DNA of 42,950 nucleotides, taken from NCBI GenBank assembly GCA_903918045.1, contig CAIXCY010000253.1, positions 1-42,950 of the forward strand, given 5' to 3'. The translations under genes and the position numbers were made by a program. The notes beneath the pieces are model-generated. The model was not told the DNA's origin, ran no database searches, and saw only the letters and a list, made by a program, of their open reading frames with translations. Source of the stretch: an uncultured Bacteroidia bacterium. Lineage in GTDB: Bacteria; Bacteroidota; Bacteroidia; Bacteroidales; Prolixibacteraceae. Of this stretch, positions 25,801 to 34,200 are shown in pieces. The first letter of the stretch is position 1. Every line of letters begins with the position of its first letter.

Positions 25801-26727
25801 ACCGTAAACGTTTTGGTCAGGAAGGCGATGCAAGGTATCCTCTGTATCGATGGCATCAATAGTCAATTCGATCAAAGAAGCCGGATTTCTATTCTCCTTT
25901 TTGCGCCGGATGATATTTTTAGATCCCTCCTTTGCCTCTTCCAAACCGATAATATGAAGCAACTCCTTGTAAAACCGTTCATCGAGTGAATTACTATCGT
26001 TGGGCGTGATTATTTTTAAAAGATGTTGGGGTGAAAGTATTTTTGACAGTGCGCTTAATTCATGGTCATCTTCCTTTTTGTTATTTCGTAATATGTTTTC
26101 AAATTGACGGATGTCGAAATATATGCAAGGGATTTCAATGTCAATTTTGGGAATAATTTTGGCAACCTCTTCATAGAAAAACGGATTGTCTTTATGATCG
26201 TTGATTTTGGTTTGGTAGAGTTTCTGAATTTGAGTGTTGCGGTAAATATACTTGTCAAAATAATTGGCATCAATGATGTACCACTCATATATATTGGTTA
26301 TTACAAGCTGCTTTAAGAGGGTGTTACCAACTGTATTTCGCTCATCGAGGTAATAGAGTATTAATTCGTGTAGCGCTTTTTTGTTCGGGTTCTCAGCCGA
26401 AATCATTTCATTCAGATTGGCTGGTCGTTTGGCTTCAATAATTACACCAGCTTCGCTGTCGGTTGTTTTACCTAAATGAATAACTAAATCTTTCTTTTCC
26501 TTGGTATTTATTGCGTTAGTCTCTTTGTACCAGGTGTCACGTAGGAAGTCCCTGATATTATTTTTAAGGTGTTCTTCACTTTCGTCTTTGGGTTGTTTTT
26601 CTATTACATTGATCTTATCGAGTAATGCGATTAGATTGTGTTTAAAGAGGTCGATTTCGCTTCTTAAAGGTTTCTGTTTTAAAAATGCCTTAAGCGCTTT
26701 TTTAGGAGTATGGGTTATAAGTCTCAT
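22849..26727 (-). CDS. single-chain restriction-modification enzyme (type IIG-like, Eco57I-type methylase)
   Basis: This 1292-residue protein carries restriction, adenine methylation and target recognition in one chain. The N-terminal nuclease motif is D80...E98-A-K100 (KKDLVIHLG, VIIEAKRP), a PD-(D/E)xK pattern. The methylase domain has AdoMet motif I CDPAVGSGHF from C555 and the catalytic N6-adenine motif NPPY at 871-874 (DIIIGNPPYFSLS). The C-terminal region (about 1010-1250), with INFGIKTGLNEAFIVDE, IKPILRGRDLKMYSY and YAEATTFIMTG, is the TaqI-like specificity domain. Length and order are as in Eco57I/DUF7149-type enzymes. It stands alone on the minus strand with no separate methylase, S subunit or controller. 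The EamA gene ends 105 bp upstream, with a short palindrome between. The DNA is more AT-rich than its neighbours, consistent with transfer. Confidence 0.9.
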   Translation of the reverse strand: MRLITHTPKKALKAFLKQKPLRSEIDLFKHNLIALLDKINVIEKQPKDESEEHLKNNIRDFLRDTWYKETNAINTKEKKDLVIHLGKTTDSEAGVIIEAKRPANLNEMISAENPNKKALHELILYYLDERNTVGNTLLKQLVITNIYEWYIIDANYFDKYIYRNTQIQKLYQTKINDHKDNPFFYEEVAKIIPKIDIEIPCIYFDIRQFENILRNNKKEDDHELSALSKILSPQHLLKIITPNDSNSLDERFYKELLHIIGLEEAKEGSKNIIRRKKENRNPASLIELTIDAIDTEDTLHRLPDQNVYGTKKEERIFNIALELCITWINRVLFLKLLEGQLVTYHQGNKELRFLNTETIQDFDELFKLFHKVLAVNLQSRTDTIKVKYHHIPYLNSSLFEISELEDQIIKINSLDNRGQLELINTTILKETRKKVDKLPTLSYLFEFLDAYDFASEGSDDIQEEDKTIINASVLGKVFEKINGYKDGSIFTPGFITMYMCNQSIRLAVVAKFTEYCLKNRLEDLTVTSIDDVYELIGRKITKPQANEIINSIKICDPAVGSGHFLVSALNELIAIKSELGILMDKTGKTLRDYRAEVINDELYIYDIETEEQIKYIVPDTKSGNISYNPGGDKSRIVKKSNSEKQRVFETLFYEKQTIIENCLFGVDINPNSVKICRLRLWIELLKNAYYKEDTGFTELETLPNIDINIKCGNSLLSRFPLDADLSKALRSIKYDIKAYRGFVNDYKNEKNRDVKRGLQKIIDAIKGDFRTQINRNDPKMNKLNKLQSEFNLLVAPQIFKEPDADYGNKNFKNEKKERINFLKSEIEKLSKEVSDIENNVIYKNTFEWRFEFPEVLNNNGEYEGFDIIIGNPPYFSLSKIKEIAGYFQNAGFQTYSKSSDIYCLFYERGNQILKSNGYLTFITSNSWLRSIYGDLLKKFFIQNMQPLCLMNIEDIQVFAEATVESNILILQKAKNETPFLVANLSDDYVINSSLSNYFKEKSFIYNIPETSEWNIGNERTGLLKLKIEHNSKQLKEFDIRINFGIKTGLNEAFIVDEKTKDKLILEDPNCAAIIKPILRGRDLKMYSYEFSNQWVICTFPSLKINIEDYPGILNHFIKIGKSRLEQAGNIDSRKKTNNKWFETQDAISYWEDFEKPKVIWGEISDKPKFAYDDSKYYAEATTFIMTGDKLKYLLAILNSKVSEWYFNQIGTTTGMGTNRWKKYKIELLPIKIALKETESKIESIVDQIITIKKSDPSKDTRTLESEIDQLIYQLYELTDEEIAVIKGINKGE

Positions 26728-26780
26728 TTAAATCACAGGCTTAGGATTGAGGTGGCTAATTTACAAATTTAATCCTGAAA

Positions 26781-26795
26781 CGTGAAGGCTTCACG
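26781..26795. other. 15-bp perfect palindrome upstream of the R-M gene
   Basis: CGTGAAG-G-CTTCACG lies 54 bp before the R-M start and downstream of the EamA stop. It could be an operator for the R-M gene or a weak terminator for the transporter; there is no T-run. Confidence 0.35.
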
Positions 26796-26832
26796 CTCCG
26801 TAACTTGAATTGCGAAGCCATAACCGATGAAA

Positions 26833-27747
26833 TTATATCCCCGGTTCCTTCAGCTGAATCGAATTCTCCCGGTTGAATAAAATAAGGGCCAGTGCAGTGG
26901 TGCAAATACCTGCAACCGAAATGATATCGGGAGATTCATTGGGGACAAGTATCCAGCTGAGGATCGCTCCGGAGACCGGAATGATAAATTTCCAGATGTT
27001 CAGATCAGAGACCTTCACCCCTTTGCGCTGCAAAAGCGAAAACCAGATCGAAAGTGCCGTTGCCGATAAAAAACTAAGCCAGCCCAAAGAAAAATAGTAT
27101 TCTGCAGGGGGATTTGTAAGTTTGAATCCTTCAACAGGAATGGAGGTCAGAAACAGCAATAATCCTCCAAAGATCAGCGCGGAGGAGCTTAATACCAATG
27201 GGGGAATATGCTTCGCATCACGGGCAATAATCACATTCGTAAATCCGGCATTGATATTGGTGAGAAAAAGGAGAAGAATTCCAATCAGAATAAGATTGCC
27301 GGTCCCCTTGCCGGAAGCGTGGCTAAGACTTACCATCGCGATTCCAATAATTCCCATAAAGATAATTCCCAATTTGGGTAATGTAAGCCGGTCATCCGGC
27401 ATCAGAAAGTGGGCTGTTAATGCGACAAACAACGGTCCAGACCCAATAATGATTGCGCCAAACGCCCCGGGAATCAGGTTCAGCCCACTATATAATAATG
27501 AATACTGAACAAATGTCTGCAGAAATGCGATTAGCAGAACCAGCCTGAAATTATCCTGAATGTAATGAATAGCAGTGGTTAATGGACCGACTAGCGGAAG
27601 GACCATTAACCCGGAAATTATAAAACGGATTCCGGCAAATTGTAACGGTGTGGTGTATCTAAGCCCAATTTTAATCACTGCAAATGCCGATGACCAAAGC
27701 AGGCATGCAATAATAGCCAGGAATACCGTTCCTTTAATTTTACCCAT
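26833..27747 (-). CDS. EamA/DMT-family transporter
   Basis: This 304-residue inner-membrane protein has about ten hydrophobic segments arranged as two EamA repeats. The first starts FLAIIACLLWSSAFAVIKIG with the typical LWSSAF motif; the second has ALIFGGLLLF and SWILVPNESPDIISVAGI. DMT transporters of this family commonly export amino acids or metabolites; the substrate is not determined here. The start is 3 nt after the GH42 stop, so it is translationally tied to that gene and may handle a sugar-related or overflow metabolite (inference). Confidence 0.85.
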   Translation of the reverse strand: MGKIKGTVFLAIIACLLWSSAFAVIKIGLRYTTPLQFAGIRFIISGLMVLPLVGPLTTAIHYIQDNFRLVLLIAFLQTFVQYSLLYSGLNLIPGAFGAIIIGSGPLFVALTAHFLMPDDRLTLPKLGIIFMGIIGIAMVSLSHASGKGTGNLILIGILLLFLTNINAGFTNVIIARDAKHIPPLVLSSSALIFGGLLLFLTSIPVEGFKLTNPPAEYYFSLGWLSFLSATALSIWFSLLQRKGVKVSDLNIWKFIIPVSGAILSWILVPNESPDIISVAGICTTALALILFNRENSIQLKEPGI

Positions 27748-27750
27748 TAA

Positions 27751-29823
27751 TTAATATTTCCACACCAGAACACCCGCCTGGGAAATTGATTTATTTCCAA
27801 AGATCACCTCTGATGAATCCGGCAGCTTCATATCGTAAATCTTATCAGAATAATTCATCGCTATACCAAATCCATCGCGGTATTCGGTGATGATTCCGGC
27901 AGGATAAGATTCGATTCCAACATTTGATTCATGAAATACCCGGCTAAGGACATCGTGTTCAAGGTTCCCCGATTGGCTGTCAACCCCAATATAGGTAACT
28001 GTTCCTTTTCCAAGTTTTCTGGAAATAACAGCAGAGCGGCCGGCATAAAAATCCCCTTCATATTTCCCCCAGCTTTCAGTTCCCTTCTCTGGTTTGATGA
28101 TTTCTCCCCAGCTTGTCCATGCGTATGGTTTTTCTTCGAATCTTACCGAATCGACCGATTGAGGCATGGGTAGATCATAAGAATCAATCTCTGCGCCGAT
28201 AAGTTTGTATATTGGCTGAGCAAACGGCGCTTCCCATAAATGACCATCGCGATCCTGGTGCCCCGTTCTACAACTCATCACCAGATGCCCTCCCTTTTCG
28301 GCATAGGCAGTTAATTTGGCAATCAGCTGTTTGTCGATTTGCTGGTATGCAGGGACAATCAGGAAGGGATATTCTGAAAAATTGGTGGTATCCCTTATGA
28401 AATCGACAGGTGCACCGAATGATTTTAACGCTTTGTAGTATTTTAGAAAATGGTTTTCAGTATTCCACTCAACAGTCTGTTTATTCTGGTCGATTGCCAT
28501 CACATTATCGGCATTAAATAGAATTCCTGTTTTCCGGTTAGTATATGCTTTGGGAAGGGCATTTTTGGCGTTGTATTTTGTTCTCAGAAGCGCAATATCC
28601 CGGATAAACTGGCTGAACTCTTTTCCTCCCGGAGTTGGTGTAACCCCATCTGGTCCAACGATTCCGTAATGGTATTGCTCATACCCATAGAGGGGAGCCC
28701 GGTAGCGATACGTACAGGTGAATTTGCTCCCCCCTGCGAAAACATGCCATAACCATAATTTCACAGCACCAGGCAAGGGTTGCGAATTGATCGTACCCCA
28801 GTTGACTTGTCCCGGTTGTAACTCCATCACTCCGTAGTATCCGGCCATAGGCCTGAAAAAATCGTTCGCCATCGCAATTCGTGAATACTCGCCAACACGG
28901 TAACCTTTGGAACCTATTCCATGATCAGCGCCATAAACCATATATCGGGTGTAGGCGGTAAAGTCAAGTTTGTGGCTCATCCCCGGATAACCGGTGTCGT
29001 ACATGGGGATATAATTGGAAGTTATCCACTGCGATGAAGAGGCAAACTTGCGGATGACACTTGCCTGTTCATCCAGAAACGAGGCTGTTTCCTGATCCAT
29101 AAAACGGTCATGATCGAGTCTTTGGTGATAATTCATCCCCCATTGGGCAATCAACGGAATATTGATCTGGTCAAAACCGGAATAAGTTCCGCTCCAGAAA
29201 TTGGTACCCCACGATTTATTTAATGCATCGATCGTATGATATTTCTGTTTCAGCCAACCGCGGAAGCGCACCTGGGCATCGGTATTGTAGTCCTCAAATT
29301 TTCGTGGCTCATTATCAACCTGCCAACCAAATATTTGTGGATTATTCCCATATCGCCTTGCAAGCACTTCGACCATCTTCAGAGCGTATTTCCTGTAAAA
29401 TGTGCTTGAAAAGGAGGCGTTTTGACGTGAACCGTGGTCGTTTACCGTACCGTTTTCATTCTTTATAAGTACATCGGGATATTTTCGTACAAGCCATACC
29501 GGAGGTGTTGCTGTCGAGGTGCACATAACTACCTTTAGATTGTATTTTGATGCTAACCCAACTGCACGATCGAGCCAGTTAAAATCGTAACGACCCTCTT
29601 CAGGTTCAAGTTGTGCCCAGGCAAATTCAGCAAAATGGGTAAATTCAAATCCTAAATCTGCCATATTTTTAAAGTCACGCTCCCATTGGGTCGAATCCCA
29701 ATGTTCGGGATAATAATAAACGCCCACCTTTGTCAGATCTTTTAATGGAAAGAATTTTTCGCCATTTTGAGCATAAACCTGGTAGCCACAAAACAGCAGA
29801 AGGCTAAAGAATAATTTTTTCAT
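27751..29823 (-). CDS. secreted GH42 beta-galactosidase
   Basis: This 690-residue exported enzyme has a signal peptide at 1-18 (ending QVYA-QNG). The GH42 TIM barrel starts VGVYYYPEHWDSTQWERD. The acid/base is E172 in GWQVDNEPRKF and the nucleophile is E334 in YGVMELQPGQVNWG, both in the expected family contexts. The trimerisation domain (about 415-610) and a C-terminal beta domain follow. It cleaves beta-galactosides from plant or algal glycans, probably in the periplasm or on the surface. It sits between the split ThrE exporter (upstream, 49 nt) and the EamA gene (downstream, 3 nt). A GH2 beta-galactosidase is divergent nearby, so the locus is likely one galactoside-use island; no SusC/SusD pair is in view. 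Confidence 0.92.
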   Translation of the reverse strand: MKKLFFSLLLFCGYQVYAQNGEKFFPLKDLTKVGVYYYPEHWDSTQWERDFKNMADLGFEFTHFAEFAWAQLEPEEGRYDFNWLDRAVGLASKYNLKVVMCTSTATPPVWLVRKYPDVLIKNENGTVNDHGSRQNASFSSTFYRKYALKMVEVLARRYGNNPQIFGWQVDNEPRKFEDYNTDAQVRFRGWLKQKYHTIDALNKSWGTNFWSGTYSGFDQINIPLIAQWGMNYHQRLDHDRFMDQETASFLDEQASVIRKFASSSQWITSNYIPMYDTGYPGMSHKLDFTAYTRYMVYGADHGIGSKGYRVGEYSRIAMANDFFRPMAGYYGVMELQPGQVNWGTINSQPLPGAVKLWLWHVFAGGSKFTCTYRYRAPLYGYEQYHYGIVGPDGVTPTPGGKEFSQFIRDIALLRTKYNAKNALPKAYTNRKTGILFNADNVMAIDQNKQTVEWNTENHFLKYYKALKSFGAPVDFIRDTTNFSEYPFLIVPAYQQIDKQLIAKLTAYAEKGGHLVMSCRTGHQDRDGHLWEAPFAQPIYKLIGAEIDSYDLPMPQSVDSVRFEEKPYAWTSWGEIIKPEKGTESWGKYEGDFYAGRSAVISRKLGKGTVTYIGVDSQSGNLEHDVLSRVFHESNVGIESYPAGIITEYRDGFGIAMNYSDKIYDMKLPDSSEVIFGNKSISQAGVLVWKY

Positions 29824-29872
29824 TATTGTTTTATCAATTGATTATCAGAATATTCGCAACAAAGTCAATTTA

Positions 29873-30382
29873 TTATTCCGCGTCTGAATCCGATATATGT
29901 CTGATTCTTTTAATGGTCTCTTTGCGTGAAATCAACATTGGAATCGCCACCCCAACGGCCAGTGAGATCAGAATAAACAAAGTCTTAAGGCCATTGCTGG
30001 CTGTTTCTCCAAGCGTTTGTGAATAGGTTTCATTGGTTACAGCGGTGCCTGATAATTTAATTAGTCCAAGCATCATTCGGTAGGCAAAAGCGCCGGGAAC
30101 CATTGGTATAACAGCAGGAATCGAGAAGACGAGAGGCGGCGCATGTTTATTGTGTGCGGCCGAGACGCTCAATATCCCTACCAATGTTGCTCCAGCGAAG
30201 GTGGCTAGTACAATATCTATGCTAAAGAGCATCAGCAATAGTTTCGTTAAACCTCCAGCTGCTCCCATAAGCCAAATAATTAATAATGCCCGCTGGGGAA
30301 CATTAAATAGAACTCCGAACCCCAGGGCTGCAAATCCAAACCAGATTCCTTTTTCAAAAATTGATATAAACTCCAATGACAT
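29873..30382 (-). CDS. threonine/serine exporter family protein, small subunit (YjjB-like)
   Basis: This 169-residue membrane protein has four to five hydrophobic segments (FAALGFGVLFNVPQRALLI, LLLMLFSIDIVLATFAGATL, VFSIPAVIPMVPGAFAYRMM, LFILISLAVGVAIPML). The IPAVIPMVPGAFAYR segment is characteristic of ThrE_2/DUF3815. It corresponds to the C-terminal half of corynebacterial ThrE and to E. coli YjjB, which with YjjP exports succinate. It follows the YjjP-like gene by 22 nt; the two together make one transporter. Confidence 0.85.
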   Translation of the reverse strand: MSLEFISIFEKGIWFGFAALGFGVLFNVPQRALLIIWLMGAAGGLTKLLLMLFSIDIVLATFAGATLVGILSVSAAHNKHAPPLVFSIPAVIPMVPGAFAYRMMLGLIKLSGTAVTNETYSQTLGETASNGLKTLFILISLAVGVAIPMLISRKETIKRIRHISDSDAE

Positions 30383-30404
30383 CGTCTAAACTGTTTAACA
30401 GAAA

Positions 30405-31175
30405 TTAAATTCCACAAATTTTCATAGCAAGCATTAATCCAAATGCAATTGAAAAGGCTATAATAAAGCCGTTAACACCCCGCACGATTCCGTTCAGCGT
30501 ATTTCCATCCAGTAAATCGGTCAGGGAATTGATAAAGGGAACTCCGGGGATAAGAAATAAAACTGAAGTGGCCAGTGCGTGTTCCGAGGTATTACCTGTT
30601 CCCAACCTGACTGATAATCCTGAGATCATTGAGGCAGCAAATGAGGCGAATACGATAGCCAGGTAAGGGTTAAACCGCTTTTTTATCGCCTCCTGACGAA
30701 TGAAAAGTCCAACGAAAGTTGCGACAAAAGCAACAATCATCTCAACAGCATCTCCTCCGAATAAGCGGCAAAATGAGGCCCCTGCCAGCGCTACAAGTGA
30801 AAGCACTACCAATCGGGGGTAATGTGGCAATGACCTTAATCTGCTAAGATCCTGATTTATTTGTTCTACCGAAAGTTTGTCTTCAATGATTCGCCAACTC
30901 ATCCGGCTTATTCCCGAAACCAGTTTAAAATTAACCCCATGGGGTGGGGTTCTTCTGACACTGCTTGTATAATCTGACCCATTCTCTTCGGTTACAGTAA
31001 GCATAAGAGATCTGCTAGTGATCAGTAATTCAACCTCGTAGCCTAACGCTTCAGCGATCCGGTTTACAGTAGTTCTGACTCTGCCTGTGCTAGCTCCATT
31101 ACTCATCAGCAACGTTCCAACATCAAGTAACATCTCTTCAACTTCTTTGATCTTCTTTATATGTTCTCCGTTCAT
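30405..31175 (-). CDS. threonine/serine exporter family protein, large subunit (YjjP-like)
   Basis: This 256-residue membrane protein is of the ThrE/DUF1212 family. The cytosolic N-terminal part contains LLMSNGASTGRVRTTVNRIA and RSLMLTVTEENG, both family hallmarks. Five or so membrane segments follow (about 128-256: LVVLSLVALAGASFCRLFGG, MIVAFVATFVGLFI, LAIVFASFAASMISGL, SVLFLIPGVPFINSLTDLLD, GFIIAFSIAFGLMLAMKI). It pairs with the downstream YjjB-like gene. Known members export threonine/serine or, in E. coli, succinate. It is divergent from the GH2 gene with 105 bp between. Confidence 0.87.
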   Translation of the reverse strand: MNGEHIKKIKEVEEMLLDVGTLLMSNGASTGRVRTTVNRIAEALGYEVELLITSRSLMLTVTEENGSDYTSSVRRTPPHGVNFKLVSGISRMSWRIIEDKLSVEQINQDLSRLRSLPHYPRLVVLSLVALAGASFCRLFGGDAVEMIVAFVATFVGLFIRQEAIKKRFNPYLAIVFASFAASMISGLSVRLGTGNTSEHALATSVLFLIPGVPFINSLTDLLDGNTLNGIVRGVNGFIIAFSIAFGLMLAMKICGI

Positions 31176-31280
31176 TTTTACCTTTGAAAATTCGTCACTC
31201 TTAATTTTATATTTTCGGTAAAGTTACTATCAATTTCACTTATTTTAGCAGAGACTGTTCAATCCCAAATTATACTAATC

Positions 31281-34200
31281 ATGAGAAATCTAATTTCTGG
31301 TATCTTATTCTGGCTGTTCATATTACGATCATTGGTCAGTTATTCTCAGGCAAAATTCCCCACTGATGTATACCAGTTTATCGAAAACCCTGGAGTCATT
31401 GAATTGAATCAGGAGGCAGGTCATGCTCCCCTGATCCCAGGTCATGATCTGGAAAAGGTATTCAGGAATGTCAAGGATGTATCTCAAGGTTATCTTTCAC
31501 TCAATGGCCTTTGGAAATTTAATTATGCCGAAAATCCGTCAGTTTCACCCGCCGGTTTTTTTCAGCCACAGTTCGATGACCACACCTGGGGAAAAATTAA
31601 CGTTCCCGGGAACTGGGAGATGCAGGGTTTTGGCGATCCAATGTTCAGAAATGTATCTCAGCCTTTTAAAGTCGACCCGCCAAGAATTCCGCACGATTAT
31701 AATCCGGTTGGATCGTACCGGACAACTTTTGTATTACCGGCTGAATGGCAGGGGAAACAGGTTTTCTTAAGAATGGATGGTTCTACATCAGCCACCTTTG
31801 TATGGCTAAATGGTAAGGAGGTAGGATACAATCAGGGGGCTAATGAGCCAGCAGAATATAACCTGACCCCATTTTTAAAACCTGGTAAAAATAGCATCGC
31901 CATTCAGGTTTATAAGTATTCGGACGGTACTTATCTGGAGGATCAGGACTTCTGGAGACTGGCCGGAATTTTCCGTGATGTCTACCTGATGGCAACCCCT
32001 CCGGTACATATCCGTGATTATTTTGTGACCACTGATCTTGATAGCCACTATAAAGATGCCGATTTGGTCGTAAAGATAAACCTGAAGAATTATCGGAATT
32101 CCCCCCAAAAAAATTATCGGGTTAGGGTCACTCTTTATGGAAAAAATCATAAGGCAATTCAGGAACCTCTCATAACACCAGTTGTTAGTTTGAATGGAGA
32201 AGGGGAGCAGGTGCTAACACTATCTGCCAAGGTAAAGAATCCCGATAAATGGTCATCTGAATATCCAACCCTGTATCCTTTGACACTTGAGTTGATCCCG
32301 GCATCTGGAACGCCACAGGAGATCATTGCAACAAAAATCGGATTTAAAAAAGTTGAGGTTAAACATCAGGCTTTATATCTCAACGGAGTGGCAATTAAAC
32401 TTAATGGAGTTAACAGCCATATGCAGCATCCCACGCTTGGACATACCATGGATGTGGAGACAATCCGCAAAGATTTTACCCTGATGAAGCAATTCAATAT
32501 CAATTGTGTCAGGACTTCGCATTATCCCCCGGTTCAGGATTATCTTGAACTTGCCGATGAGCTGGGGATCTTTATCGTTGATGAAACAGGGGACGAATCA
32601 CATGCAACGGAATTTATTTCAGAACGGGACGAATGGACTAAGTCGTATGTTGAACGGGTTAATAAAATGGTTTTACGTGACCGGAACCATCCTTGTATCC
32701 TTTTCTGGAGTGCTGGAAATGAGAGTGGATTTGGGAAAAATATCTGTGAAGTAATTAAGGAGGGGAAACGGCTTGATCCGACAAGGCTATGGATGTATGG
32801 CGGGAATACGGATGATGTCGCCTGGAAAAATGAGGTTCCTTGCGAAGAGATCATTGGACCACGTTATCCCACTCCTGATGAGCTGGAAACCCGGATTGCG
32901 CAGGTTCCCGAGAGTCAGGATCCACGACCTTCCTTTATGGATGAATATGTTGCAGCTACAGGCAACGGGGCTGGCGGACTCGATGAGTACTGGAATCTTA
33001 TTTATAAGTACCCCCGTCTTTCCGGAGGGGCGATCTGGGACTGGATGAGCCCCGGGATCACAGAAAAAATCCGTCTTTTAGACGATGAATCACCCAATCA
33101 GATTAACACTTCCATTAAGGGGAGAGGAGTTCTGGTGGAAGGGAAGTTTGGTAAAGCCATCGAATTAAACGGACATGATCAATGGGTTGAGACTTATCAG
33201 GATCCGTCCCTCGATATAACCGGATCCAAACTGACCTTGTCGTTTTGGGTCTTTCCAAACAAATGGAACGGTAATGGAACCTTCCTCGTGAAAGGGGATT
33301 ATCAGTTTGGCATTGTTCAAAAAGATGAAAAGAATCTTGAATTCTATGTAACGGATCAACAGAAGTATCGATTGTCGGGGTCACTGCCAGACAATTGGAT
33401 TGGAGAATGGCACCATGTAGCCGGAATTTGTGACGGAGAAAACATGTCACTTTATATTGATGAGAATAAAGTTGCCACTCGTCCGTACAAAGGACTCATA
33501 ACCAGTAAACCTTTTCCGGTTTCATTGGGATACAGTACAGAAAATGAGGGTTCGGAGTATTCTGATAAAATGTCTAATGCCCGGTTTGACAGAGTCGCCA
33601 TATTTGATCAGGCAATATCGGTGGATCGTTTGCTGTCGGCTGATATTGCAGCGCTGAAAAAAGAGTCCAGACTTTGGCTCGATTTTGAGCGGGAGGATTG
33701 CACTGGGGAGTATTTTAGTTTGGGAATAGGGGCAAGATCTTATGGGTTGGTTTGGCCGGACCGTGCGCCTCAGGCTGAACTTTGGCAGGTGAAAAAATCG
33801 GCTCAGCCGGTTCATTGTGAATGGAAAGATGCCAATAAGGGTGTAATTGAAATCACAAATCGTTTTGCATTTACAGATCTGAAAGAGTTAAATTGTCTGT
33901 GGGAGCTGCATGGAGATAATAAAATCGTTCAGCAAGGTGATCTTAAAATTTCTCTTGGTGCAGGGGAGCGGTGCGAACTCGGAATTCCATTTAAAAAGCC
34001 GGAGCTTAAACCTGGAGTATCATACCGTTTACTGCTTAGTTTTCAAACGATAGAAGATAAATTCTATGCTAAAAAGGGCTTTGAAGTGGCCTGGGATCAG
34101 TTGCCATTAAAATGGTTTATCCCAGTTATTGCTATAAATAAGGACGTTAAGGATTCACTTATTGTCCTGGATAAGCTAAAGGAAACTGTAATCTCAGGAC

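Noticed and set aside
1132-26727. Kinases plus restriction genes as one new defence system
   Set aside because: The type I part is a dead stub, the intact R-M gene is 13-20 kb away behind core genes, and the kinases are ordinary hybrid kinases; nothing links them beyond position.
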